Assembly: GCA_028291455.1 (NCBI GenBank)
Contig: JAQGHY010000195.1
Span: 1 to 39,396 of the forward strand
Length of the DNA stretch: 39,396 nucleotides
Direction: 5' to 3'
Source: Rubritepida sp.
Lineage (GTDB): Bacteria; Pseudomonadota; Alphaproteobacteria; Acetobacterales; Acetobacteraceae
Shown: one piece after another, positions 17,686 through 25,495 of the stretch
How positions within the stretch are numbered: the first letter of the stretch is position 1
How the letters are laid out: each line of letters starts with the position of its first letter
The notes under the pieces: model-generated
The model's database searches: none
The model's input: only the letters and a program-made list of their open reading frames with translations
Told to the model about the DNA's origin: nothing
Position numbers and translations under genes: made by a program

Positions 17686-18807
17686 TTAGTTGCGGGCGCG
17701 GAGGATCGATATATATGATCGGTTTGCGCTTTTCTGCTCCCAAGTTGCGCGTATATGGCCTTCCAGCCCAGCAACATCGGTCTTAATAGTACTTGGCCAA
17801 AGATGCTCTTTATATTCAAAAACTCTGAGCATATTATCGACATCAAAAATACGACCCGTATCAGACGTTTTTATTATTGCGACGGGTTTTTCTTGGGCCA
17901 TTCGAAGACCCAGTTCGAATAAAACATTCGGGTTATGGTCCGTTAAATCCGCAATCACAAGTTCCGAATCCATAATTTCATTTATTATCGTGGATTGGAT
18001 GACATCACTCCCATCTTTATTCGCCGTCAAAACATCGAAGCCAGCAGCCTCGGCAGCAGGTTTGATCAAGCTATCAAATACTTCTTCGAAGAATCCAGCT
18101 GCGCGATTTGATCTCGCTTCGGTGAACGGCATGATTACGAAACAACGTTTGCCATCTTTATTTTCTGACGCCGCAAACGACTTGATTGCGGGTACAGGAC
18201 CCGGATTTTCGCGACGAGCCGGCAGCATTGGCGTTGAATCGAGTCCACGCCAATCGGAAGATATTTGCGCAAATTGACAATTTTCTAAAAATATCTTGCG
18301 GAATTCTTCGTGTAATAGTTTTGGTAAGCCAAACTCAGATTCTAAAGTATTGGAAAGAAATGTTAACTCCGGTAAATTACAACCTTTATAATACTCTAAA
18401 ACCTTAGCAAAAATTTCAACATTGATAAAAGCTCTGCGACGAGCATTTATCTCAGACTCTGGATTCGGCGCATAAACTAATTCTCTGCCGATTTTTTCCA
18501 GAGATATTGCGGCCGTCTGCCTAGTTCCGCTAGTTAATCCGTAGAGCTGAGATGAGCGCGTCCAAAAATCAAGTGAGCTTGATTTCTCGCCAATTCCAAT
18601 TGCTTTCGCGATTTGCGAGGGCGGCCAAGGGTTTCCCGCGTTTTTCTCTTTTATCGCCAAGGCTATGGCGAGCGCTTTTTCCAGCGAATACATAGGGTAC
18701 GGCCGTACGACTGTAGCCCGCTTCGGTTGGTCGAGTTTGGATTTGACGTCGGACTGCACCATGTTCAAATTTTCGACGAAGCCGTCGCCGCTTTTCTGTT
18801 CAGCCAT
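17686..18807 (-). CDS. Unrecognised two-domain protein: probable winged-helix N-terminus plus TIR/nucleoside-deoxyribosyltransferase-like C-terminus
   Basis: 373 residues from ATG 18807, with AAGGTG upstream; GTG 18816 is an alternative. Residues 1-35 are polar and likely disordered. Residues 38-180 look helical and winged-helix-like (ALAIALAIKEKN, PPSQIAKAIGI, LYGLTSGTRQTAAISLEKIG), reminiscent of DUF5343-type modules. Residues 220-365 form an alpha/beta domain starting CFVIMPFTEARSN, with KPAAEAAGFDVL, INEIMDSELVIADLTD and NPNVLFELGLRMAQEKPVAII. That order matches the TIR-like/nucleoside deoxyribosyltransferase superfamily, with Glu298 at the usual catalytic glutamate. The base composition is foreign and the gene opposes both neighbours. 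I infer a nucleotide- or NAD-cleaving effector with a sensing or DNA-binding front end, possibly a single-gene anti-phage system. The fold is fairly sure; the function is not. Confidence 0.75.
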   Translation of the reverse strand: MAEQKSGDGFVENLNMVQSDVKSKLDQPKRATVVRPYPMYSLEKALAIALAIKEKNAGNPWPPSQIAKAIGIGEKSSSLDFWTRSSQLYGLTSGTRQTAAISLEKIGRELVYAPNPESEINARRRAFINVEIFAKVLEYYKGCNLPELTFLSNTLESEFGLPKLLHEEFRKIFLENCQFAQISSDWRGLDSTPMLPARRENPGPVPAIKSFAASENKDGKRCFVIMPFTEARSNRAAGFFEEVFDSLIKPAAEAAGFDVLTANKDGSDVIQSTIINEIMDSELVIADLTDHNPNVLFELGLRMAQEKPVAIIKTSDTGRIFDVDNMLRVFEYKEHLWPSTIKTDVAGLEGHIRATWEQKSANRSYISILRARN

Positions 18808-18828
18808 CCCACTCACCTTGCCATAAAT

Positions 18829-18900
18829 CTACAGTAGCCGAAGCCATCCCCAGCGTCGAATAAATATGAGAATTCGTAGCAATTTCGTCCTCTGAGCCAT
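18829..18900 (-). CDS. Candidate 23-residue cationic hydrophobic peptide upstream of the island gene
   Basis: ATG at 18900 reads 23 codons to TAG at 18829-18831, ending 21 bases before the start of the island gene on the same strand. The product begins MAQRTKLLRILIFIRR and continues with two tryptophans and a leucine-rich end. It carries five arginines and one lysine against a leucine/isoleucine/tryptophan face, the make-up of type I toxin-like or membrane-active peptides. Rare codons (CTA, ATA, AGG) suit the foreign DNA. There is no good ribosome site, and AT-rich DNA easily yields such ORFs, so confidence is low. Confidence 0.25.
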   Translation of the reverse strand: MAQRTKLLRILIFIRRWGWLRLL

Positions 18901-19066
18901 CTAAATCAGCGCCAAAGTTGCTTTTGCCTCAATCGTTCTGCGGCGAACCATGAAGCACCGAAATAACGGAACGGTTTTCGCTTTCCAGAAGAAGCACATC
19001 GTCCCGGACCATCTAGTTGGAAGTACGACCTCCAACCCTCCCCCCAAACCGTGCTATTTCACCGCC

Positions 19067-20419
19067 ATGGACACGAAACCCCCGATCCCCCTTGCCGTCC
19101 TCGTCGGCATCCAGACGCCCGAAGTCGATGACGTCGCGCACGAAGCCAGCCTCGAGGAGCTCGGGCGCCTGGTGAAGACGCTCGGCTATGAAGTCATCGG
19201 CACGGTGTCGCAGAAGCGCGAGGGCATCGGCGGTGCCTCGCTGCTGGGCAGCGGCAAGCTGGCGGAGTTGGCCGCGCTGACCGGCGGCACCGGTGTGGTC
19301 GGCTCGATGGCACCGCCCCCGACGTCTAAGGCGCGGCAGCGGTTCGAAGGCGCGGCCAAGACGCCCACGCCGGCCGAGCCCGAGCCTGACGCCGCCCGCA
19401 AACCCGACTTCGTCATCGTCGACCATGAGCTCTCGCCCAGCCAGATCCGGAACCTCGAACGCGCCACCGGCGCCCAGGTGCTGGACCGCACCGGCGTCAT
19501 CGTCGAGATCTTCCACCGCCATGCCAACACCCGCGAGGCTAAGCTCCAGGTGGAGATGGCCCGCCTGAAATATGTCGCCCCCCGCATGCGGGAGTCCTCG
19601 GGCGGCGGCGGGCGCCAGCAGGGTCCGGGTGCCGGCGAGAGCGCCCTCGCGCTCGATCGCCGCAAGGTCCGCGACCGTATTTCGGAGCTAAAGAACCAGC
19701 TGGAAGCGGTGCAGCGCGACAGCGACCAGCGTCGCTCCGCCCGCCGCGACCAGCTGAGGGTGGCGCTGGTCGGCTATACCAATGCTGGGAAATCTTCCCT
19801 GATGCGGGCGCTCACCGGCAGCCAGGTCCTGGTGGAGGACAAGCTGTTCGCCACCCTCGACACCACCGTGCGCACGCTGCAGCCGGAGACGCGGCCCCGC
19901 GTGCTCGTCTCCGACACCGTCGGCTTCATCAAGCAACTGCCGCACGACTTGGTCGCCTCCTTCCGCTCCACCCTGGCGGAGGCGCTGGAGGCCTCGCTGC
20001 TGCTCTACGTGGTCGACGCATCGGACCCGACCTATGAGGCGCAGCTGGAGGTGAGCCGCAGCGTGCTGCGCGAGATCGGGGCGGATGCGGTGCCGTCCCG
20101 CCTCGTGCTGAACAAGCTGGACCGGGTGGACGCCGCCGCGCGCGCGGCCCTGATGGAGAAGCATCCGGACGCGATCCTGCTCTCCGCCCATGTGCCGGAG
20201 GATGTCAGCGCATTGCGGGACACCATCATCGCGTTCTTCGAGGCCGCGATGGTGGAGGATGTGCTGGTGCTGCCCTACGCGAAGCAGGGGCTGATCGGCG
20301 AGGTGTATGAAAGCGCCAGAGTCCTGTCCGAGGACCACAATGAGACCGGCCGGGTGCTGAAAGTGCGCGGCCTGCCCGGCGCTATCACGCGGTTGCGGCG
20401 GAGCCTCGCCGCGCATTGA
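19067..20419 (+). CDS. hflX: Ribosome-associated GTPase HflX
   Basis: A 450-residue GTPase that splits stalled 70S ribosomes under stress. The N-terminal nucleotide-binding domain includes GGASLLGSGKLAELA and DHELSPSQIRNLE; a helical linker follows (LKYVAPRMRESSGGGG, with a glycine-rich turn). The G domain has G1 GYTNAGKSS (236-244), G3 DTVGF (283-287) and G4 NKLD. ATG 19067 was chosen because the conserved fold begins right after it; the open frame to 18950 lies in AT-rich island sequence. Oddity: residues 74-113 are a Pro/Ala/Thr-rich insertion inside the N-terminal domain where other HflX proteins have a short turn. The usual hfq neighbour is absent. Confidence 0.94.
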   Translation: MDTKPPIPLAVLVGIQTPEVDDVAHEASLEELGRLVKTLGYEVIGTVSQKREGIGGASLLGSGKLAELAALTGGTGVVGSMAPPPTSKARQRFEGAAKTPTPAEPEPDAARKPDFVIVDHELSPSQIRNLERATGAQVLDRTGVIVEIFHRHANTREAKLQVEMARLKYVAPRMRESSGGGGRQQGPGAGESALALDRRKVRDRISELKNQLEAVQRDSDQRRSARRDQLRVALVGYTNAGKSSLMRALTGSQVLVEDKLFATLDTTVRTLQPETRPRVLVSDTVGFIKQLPHDLVASFRSTLAEALEASLLLYVVDASDPTYEAQLEVSRSVLREIGADAVPSRLVLNKLDRVDAAARAALMEKHPDAILLSAHVPEDVSALRDTIIAFFEAAMVEDVLVLPYAKQGLIGEVYESARVLSEDHNETGRVLKVRGLPGAITRLRRSLAAH

Positions 20420-20448
20420 TGCGTCGTTGTGGATCGGGAAAGAACGAC

Positions 20449-21156
20449 ATGCTGGACCGACGTGTTGTACTGATCACCGGCGCGGCGCACGGCATCGGCC
20501 TTGCCGCCGCGGAGCGTCTGGCGCGCGATGGCTATCACGTCGTCATCGCGGACCGAGCGCCCGAAGTACCCTCGACTTCGGCACGCTATGTACAGGCCGA
20601 CGTGTCCGATGAGGCTTCGGTCCAGTCGCTGATCTACGGCATCCGACAAGAAGAAGGACGGCTCGACGGGCTGGTCTGCAACGCCGGCTTCATGATCCGC
20701 AAGCCGATCGCCGAGTTGAGTCTGGCGGAATGGTCGTCGGTGCTGGCGACGAACCTCACCAGCACCTTCCTTCTCGTAAAGGCCGCCGAGGACCTTCTTC
20801 GGGGCGCAGGCGGCGGCAGCGTGGTGACTGTGGCGTCCACTCGCGCCCATCAGTCCGAGCCGAATACGGAGAGCTATGCCGCCAGCAAGGGTGGATTGCT
20901 GGCGCTGACGCACGCGCTGGCCATCAGCCTCGGTCCGGCGATACGGGTAAACTGCGTCAGCCCAGGCTGGATCGATACCAAGGCCGAGCATCTGCGGGAC
21001 GAGGACCATGCACAGCATCCGGTGGGCCGTGTGGGCAGGCCGGACGACACCGCCTCACTCATCGCCTGGCTGCTCGGGCCGGAGAGCGGCTTCGTCACCG
21101 GGGCGGAGTTCGTCATCGACGGCGGCATGACCCGCAAGATGATCTACGCGGAGTGA
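20449..21156 (+). CDS. SDR-family NAD(P)-dependent oxidoreductase
   Basis: A 235-residue classical short-chain dehydrogenase. The cofactor loop is TGAAHGIG (10-17), NAG is at 78-80, and the catalytic set is Ser130, Tyr143 and Lys147 (ESYAASKGG). A C-terminal FVTGAEFVIDGGMTRKM block is typical. Asp35 after the second strand (VVIADR) suggests NAD(H) preference. In-frame starts at 20416 (TTG) and 20419 (ATG, overlapping the hflX stop) also exist; 20449 gives the normal N-terminus. The substrate is unknown. It converges on an ABC-2 permease gene 16 bases away. Confidence 0.86.
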   Translation: MLDRRVVLITGAAHGIGLAAAERLARDGYHVVIADRAPEVPSTSARYVQADVSDEASVQSLIYGIRQEEGRLDGLVCNAGFMIRKPIAELSLAEWSSVLATNLTSTFLLVKAAEDLLRGAGGGSVVTVASTRAHQSEPNTESYAASKGGLLALTHALAISLGPAIRVNCVSPGWIDTKAEHLRDEDHAQHPVGRVGRPDDTASLIAWLLGPESGFVTGAEFVIDGGMTRKMIYAE

Positions 21157-21172
21157 ACCTGGGGGGCTAAGG

Positions 21173-21943
21173 CTAGGGCTTCAGCCGATAACCGGTCCGG
21201 AACATCCACCATAGCAGCACGAGGCAGAGCGCCATGAAGCCGGCGGTGAACCCGAGACTCGCCGCCACGCTGACGTCGCCGATTCCGAAGAAACTCCAGC
21301 GGAAGCCGCTGACGAGATAGACGACGGGATTGAACAGGCTGACCGTTCGCCAAGGCTGCGGCAGCATGTCGATCGAGTAGAACGCCCCACCCAGGAAGGT
21401 CAGCGGCGTCACCACCAGCGAGGGGACGATCGCAAGCTGCTCGAAGTTCCGGGCCCATATTCCGATGATGAAGCCGAACAGGCTGAAGGCGATGGAGGTC
21501 ATCAGCAGGAAGGCTACCATCCAGAAGGGATGCAGGATCTCGACCTTTACGAAGAAGGTCGCAGTCACCAGGATGATCAACCCGATGGCGACCGATTTGG
21601 TCGCGGCCGCTCCGACATAAGCGATGATCGCCTCGAAGCCGGAGAGGGGCGCCGACAGTAGCTCATAGATGGTGCCGGTGAATTTCGGGAAGTAGATCCC
21701 GATGGATGCGTTCGAGATGCTCTGCGTGAGGAGTGTCAGCATGATCAGGCCGGGGACGATGAACGCGCCGTAGTCGACACCGCCGACCTGCTGCATATGC
21801 GATCCGATAGCTCCGCCGAAGACGACGAAATACAGCGCGGTCGTGATCACGGGCGTGGCGATGCTTTGCCACACCGTCCGCAGGGCGCGGCTCATCTCGG
21901 TGCGATAGATCGCCCAGATGCCGTTGTGATTAATCCGGGGCAT
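21173..21943 (-). CDS. ABC-2 type transporter permease (YadH-like)
   Basis: A 256-residue inner-membrane protein with about six hydrophobic spans. The N-terminal block [28 protein letters not shown] and the later [16 protein letters not shown] and [12 protein letters not shown] segments match the YadH/DrrB/NodJ-like ABC-2 permeases. Its start codon overlaps the stop of the ATPase gene by one base (TGATG), so the two are coupled and form one exporter. The cargo in this family is poorly defined: drugs, lipids or polysaccharides are possible. Confidence 0.9.
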   Translation of the reverse strand: MPRINHNGIWAIYRTEMSRALRTVWQSIATPVITTALYFVVFGGAIGSHMQQVGGVDYGAFIVPGLIMLTLLTQSISNASIGIYFPKFTGTIYELLSAPLSGFEAIIAYVGAAATKSVAIGLIILVTATFFVKVEILHPFWMVAFLLMTSIAFSLFGFIIGIWARNFEQLAIVPSLVVTPLTFLGGAFYSIDMLPQPWRTVSLFNPVVYLVSGFRWSFFGIGDVSVAASLGFTAGFMALCLVLLWWMFRTGYRLKP

Positions 21944-22866
21944 CAGGCGCGCTCCACCAGGCTAATGAAGATGTCCTCAAGCGAACTCCGCTCGGTGTCC
22001 AGATCCTTGAAGTCGATGCCGAGCTCGCCGAGGCGACGCAATAGGCCAGGGATGCCGGTGCCCTCGGCATTGGCGTCGAAGGTGTAGAGGAGCTGATTGC
22101 CCTCGGCCTGAAGTTCGAGCGACCAGTCGGCGAGTTCGGCGGGGATGGTCGTCATGGCTTGCTGCAGCACGAGCCTCAGCCGCCGCTTGCCCAGCTTCTT
22201 CATCAGCGCGGCGGTGTCTTCGACTAGCAAAATCCGCCCCTTGTCGATGACGCCGACGCGGTCGGCCATCTCCTCGGCCTCTTCAATATAATGGGTGGTC
22301 AGGACGATCGTGACGCCCTTGTCGCGCAGCTTGCGGACCAGCGCCCACATGTCGCGGCGCAGATTGACGTCGACGCCTGCGGTCGGCTCATCGAGGAACA
22401 GCAGTTCCGGTTCGTGGCTCAAGGCCTTGGCGATCATCACACGGCGCTTCATGCCGCCCGAAAGCTCGATGATCTTGCTGCCACGCTTTTCCCAGAGCGA
22501 CAGGTCGCGCAGAAGCTGTTCGATATAGGCAGGGTCAGGTGCGCGTCCGAACAGGCCGCGGCTGAAGCGTACGGTGTCCCAGACGGTGGCGAAGATATCG
22601 ATCGCGATTTCCTGCGGTACCAGGCCGATGGTAGCCCGCGCTGCGCGGAAGTCCTTCACGATGTCATGGCCGCTGACGACGACGGTGCCGGACGTCATGG
22701 TGACCGTCCCGCAGACGATGCTGATCAAGGTCGTCTTGCCGGCGCCATTGGGCCCAAGCAGCGCGAAAATTTCGCCGCGCCTGACCTCCAGATCGACCCC
22801 GCCCAGCGCGGTCATGCCTGACTTATAATGTTTTTCGACACCGGAAATGGAGAGAATTGAAGTCAT
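21943..22866 (-). CDS. ABC-2 exporter ATP-binding protein (YadG-like)
   Basis: A 307-residue ATPase. Walker A is GPNGAGKTT (38-46), the Q-loop glutamine is Gln85, the ABC signature is LSGGMK (135-140), Walker B is [12 protein letters not shown] (155-166), and the switch histidine is in LTTHY. A C-terminal 90-residue extension follows, with [13 protein letters not shown] at the end, typical of YadG/DrrA/CcmA-like exporters. Together with the permease gene behind it this makes a homodimeric half-type exporter. Codon use appears somewhat less GC-biased than in neighbours. Confidence 0.92.
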   Translation of the reverse strand: MTSILSISGVEKHYKSGMTALGGVDLEVRRGEIFALLGPNGAGKTTLISIVCGTVTMTSGTVVVSGHDIVKDFRAARATIGLVPQEIAIDIFATVWDTVRFSRGLFGRAPDPAYIEQLLRDLSLWEKRGSKIIELSGGMKRRVMIAKALSHEPELLFLDEPTAGVDVNLRRDMWALVRKLRDKGVTIVLTTHYIEEAEEMADRVGVIDKGRILLVEDTAALMKKLGKRRLRLVLQQAMTTIPAELADWSLELQAEGNQLLYTFDANAEGTGIPGLLRRLGELGIDFKDLDTERSSLEDIFISLVERA

Positions 22867-23162
22867 AAGCTACCCCGATAGCCACCGTCGCAGCCATGGC
22901 AGCCGAAGCGATGGTGTTGGTGGGAAGAACCGTCAGGCGCGATCGCTAGGGAAGCGACGTAGCTGTCGGGATCAAACGACTGAACTCGGAGGCGGGTGCC
23001 AGCTCGCGTCGATGACTTCATTTTATGGTGAGCGAACCTGTTGGTGCGAGGGGCGATCGCAAAATAAACGCCGCCACGCTGATGCCCAAGCCTGCATGAC
23101 TAATCCGTATGTAACGAAACTCGCCCGACTGCGCGGGCTTCTTCTCCGTGAAGGAGAGCCCA
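22867..23162. promoter_or_regulatory. Divergent 296-base intergenic region before the catalase-like gene, with an SD-covering hairpin
   Basis: No gene is seen here. The region must hold promoters for the exporter (minus) and the catalase-family gene (plus), but I find no convincing boxes. Near its end, GCCCG-ACTGCG-CGGGC (23123-23138) is followed by TTCTCC-GTGAA-GGAGAG (23142-23158). The second hairpin buries the AAGGAG ribosome site of the gene at 23163 (five Watson-Crick pairs and one T-G pair). Confidence 0.45.
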
Positions 23163-24242
23163 ATGCTGACCTCACCCATTCCTTACAGCCCATCCGTCGA
23201 GCAACCAACGCCCGACGAATCCGCGACCTCGAAAGACCTCGACGCCACGCTGCACTCCATCCTCGAAACCACGGCCGCCGATTACGGCCACGCGGTTCGT
23301 GCAGTCCATGCCAAGAGCCACGGCCTCATCGACGCCACCCTCACCAGCCTCCCGGACTTGCCGCCCGAATATGCCCAGGGCCTCTTCGCCCAGCCCGGCA
23401 TGCACCCCGCCGTCCTGCGCTTCTCGGCCATTCCGGGCGATGTTCTCGACGATGCCATCGGCCTACCGAACGGCCTCGCTATCAAAATCCTCGGCGTTGA
23501 TGGCGAGCGGATGGAGGGAGCGGCCGCCGGCTCGACGCAGGACTTCATCCTGGTCAACGATCCCGTCTTCACGGCGCCGAACCCCGCGGCTTTCCTCAAG
23601 AGCCTGAAGCTGCTTGCCGCTACGACGGATCGCGCGGAGTGGGCAAAGAAGCTGCTCTCCAAGCTGCTGGCACGCCCGGTGGAAGCCGCATTGGAAGCGG
23701 TGGGCCACCCAAGCGGCATGCTCAAGACGCTTGGCGGTGCCAAGAACGCCCATCCGCTCGGCGAAACCTATTTCAGCCAGACGGCGTTTCGCCATGGCGA
23801 CTACGTCGCCAAGCTCTCGGTGGCGCCCATCTCCCCCAACCTGGTTGTCCTGTGCGGCGAGACCGTGAAGACGAGCGGCGACCGCGACGCGCTCCGCCAC
23901 GCCGTCCAGGCGGCCATGGTCACCGGCCCCGCCGAATGGGAGCTTCGGGTGCAACTCTGCCGTGACATCGAGGCGATGCCAGTGGAGGACCCGACCGTCG
24001 AATGGGAACAGGAGGCCAGCCCTTTCGTCCCCGTCGCCCGTATTCACGCGCCGGCGCAGCCCGGCTGGAGCGATGAGCTGTCGCGCCGGATCGACGACGA
24101 CATGCGCTTCAGTGTCTGGACCGGGCTGGAGGCGCACCGGCCGCTCGGCGCCGTCAACCGCGTACGGCGGAACGCTTACGACATGTCCGCAAAGTTTCGC
24201 GGGCAGGTGAACGGGTGCCCGATGCACGAGCCGGCGGGGTAG
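23163..24242 (+). CDS. Catalase-family (heme peroxidase-like) protein
   Basis: A 359-residue protein of the small catalase-related branch (srpA/y4iL-like), shorter than true catalases. The distal region reads RAVHAKSHGLIDATL (around residue 45), followed by the catalase-like VLRFSAIPGD; HPLGETYFSQTAFRHGDYVAKL and a C-terminal NRVRRNAYDMSAKFR segment complete the barrel. It should bind heme and break down hydrogen or organic peroxides, though several members are weak peroxidases or of unknown activity. The start has a strong AAGGAG site that can be covered by a hairpin. It is divergent from the ABC exporter. Confidence 0.84.
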   Translation: MLTSPIPYSPSVEQPTPDESATSKDLDATLHSILETTAADYGHAVRAVHAKSHGLIDATLTSLPDLPPEYAQGLFAQPGMHPAVLRFSAIPGDVLDDAIGLPNGLAIKILGVDGERMEGAAAGSTQDFILVNDPVFTAPNPAAFLKSLKLLAATTDRAEWAKKLLSKLLARPVEAALEAVGHPSGMLKTLGGAKNAHPLGETYFSQTAFRHGDYVAKLSVAPISPNLVVLCGETVKTSGDRDALRHAVQAAMVTGPAEWELRVQLCRDIEAMPVEDPTVEWEQEASPFVPVARIHAPAQPGWSDELSRRIDDDMRFSVWTGLEAHRPLGAVNRVRRNAYDMSAKFRGQVNGCPMHEPAG

Positions 24243-24326
24243 CTCAAGAAGCTGCCGCAGGGCGATAATTCCCGCACGCCCGTTCCGATGCTACGGAGAA
24301 GTGCCAATTGCCGGGAGAGCGGGACC

Positions 24327-24686
24327 GTGCCGAACGAACCTGCCGTGACGATCAACGGCATCAAGAACTGCGACACGATGAAGAAGGCCCGCGCCTGGCT
24401 CGATGCGAAAGGCGTTGCCTACGCCTTCCATGACTACAAGACGCAGGGCGTGGACCGCGCGGCCCTGGAAGGCTGGGCGCGGCAGGTCGGCTGGGAGGTG
24501 CTGCTCAACCGCGCCGGCACCACCTTCCGCAAGCTGTCGGATGCGGACAAGACGGGGCTAACCGAGGCCAAGGCCATCGCCCTGATGCTGGCCCAACCCT
24601 CCATGATCAAGCGGCCTGTGCTTGAGATGGGCGGAAAGCCGATCGTGGGCTTCTCGCCCGAGAGCTACGCCATCGCCTTCGGCTGA
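24327..24686 (+). CDS. ArsC/Spx-family reductase (YffB-like)
   Basis: A 119-residue thioredoxin-fold protein from GTG 24327, preceded by GGGAG at a 9-base distance. The active-site segment is GIKNCDTMKKARAWLD with a single Cys15, followed by the family blocks FHDYKTQGVD, LLNRAGTTFRKL and MIKRPVLEMGGKPIVGF. YffB-type members bind glutathione weakly and are not proven arsenate reductases; the true ArsC HX3CX3R-like arginine arrangement is only partly present. An ATG at 24288 would add 13 residues with no family match. It stands between the catalase-like gene and a convergent SDR. Confidence 0.87.
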   Translation: MPNEPAVTINGIKNCDTMKKARAWLDAKGVAYAFHDYKTQGVDRAALEGWARQVGWEVLLNRAGTTFRKLSDADKTGLTEAKAIALMLAQPSMIKRPVLEMGGKPIVGFSPESYAIAFG

Positions 24687-24696
24687 GCGCGAGAAA

Positions 24697-25395
24697 TCAC
24701 GCCATCACCCCTGCCCCGCCATAACCGCCATCCACGGGAAGTGCATGCCCGGTGATGTAGGATGAACGCCGCTCATCCAACAGGAACAGCGCCGCCTGCG
24801 CCACCTCGCCCACGGTTCCATAGCGCGCGGCGGGAATGCGCGAGAGCCATTGCGACCGCGTCTCTGCATCATGCAGCTTCGTCACCAACGGCGTCTCGAT
24901 CGGGGCTGGGCATATCGCATTGGCGCGGATGCCATGCGGCGCCAGGTCGATCGCCATCACCTGCGCCATGTTGATCACCGCGGCTTTCGATGCCCCATAG
25001 GCCACGCGCCCCTGGATGCCGCGCAGGCCTGAGACCGAAGCAATCAGCACGATCGACCCGCCCTTGCCTGCCGCGACCATGGCCCGCGCCGCCGCCTGCG
25101 CGACCAGGAAGGTGCCGGTGACATTCACGTCGAGGATTCGCCGGAACAGCTCCGGCTCCGTCTCCAGGAACGGTGTCGCGGCCGAGATTCCGGCGGAGCA
25201 CACAACGCCGCGCAGCTCTGCAAGCCCGCCGATCCAGCGCGCCACTGCCCCGGCATCCGTCACGTCAAGTTCGGTCGCACCCTCCGCCGGGGTCCGGTCT
25301 GCCGTTGCGACCTGCCATCCCTCCGCCCTCGCGGCCTCGGCGATGGCGAGGCCGATCCCGGACGCACCGCCCGTCACGGCCAGAAGCTTTCCCAT
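24697..25395 (-). CDS. SDR-family oxidoreductase
   Basis: A 232-residue classical SDR. The cofactor motif is TGGASGIG (8-15), Asp33 in the TADRTP segment suggests NAD(H), NAG is changed to SAG (67-69), and the catalytic set is Ser120, Tyr133 and Lys137. YITGHALPVDGGYGG near the C-terminus is the usual closing block. The start was set at ATG 25395, which has GAGGAT upstream; a much longer open frame upstream has no SDR match. It is divergent from the TRAP transporter operon and may oxidise or reduce its substrate. Confidence 0.88.
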   Translation of the reverse strand: MGKLLAVTGGASGIGLAIAEAARAEGWQVATADRTPAEGATELDVTDAGAVARWIGGLAELRGVVCSAGISAATPFLETEPELFRRILDVNVTGTFLVAQAAARAMVAAGKGGSIVLIASVSGLRGIQGRVAYGASKAAVINMAQVMAIDLAPHGIRANAICPAPIETPLVTKLHDAETRSQWLSRIPAARYGTVGEVAQAALFLLDERRSSYITGHALPVDGGYGGAGVMA

Positions 25396-25495
25396 TGGCC
25401 ATCCTCTATCGAGCGTCTTGCGTGCTCGCCTTTCAGGGCCGCATTGTGACACCCGGAATGCGGCGCGTAAAAGCCGCCCTGGAGGAGACCAAGCC

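Larger units (their letters stand above)
17650..18990. other. AT-rich genomic island between guaA and hflX
   Basis: From just after the guaA stop to roughly 18990 the sequence turns strongly AT-rich, in sharp contrast to both sides. It carries one large minus-strand gene and a candidate micro-ORF. No integrase, transposase or clear flanking direct repeat is seen, so the boundaries are set by composition only. Best read as horizontally acquired DNA at an integration hotspot, now lacking its mobility genes. Confidence 0.6.

Noticed and set aside
17629-19005. GGGACGAT near the guaA end (17629-17636) and its inverted copy ATCGTCCC (18998-19005) as element ends
   Set aside because: Only 8 bases, inverted rather than direct, and not extended on either side; compatible with chance over 1.4 kb. 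No attachment-site repeat could be shown.
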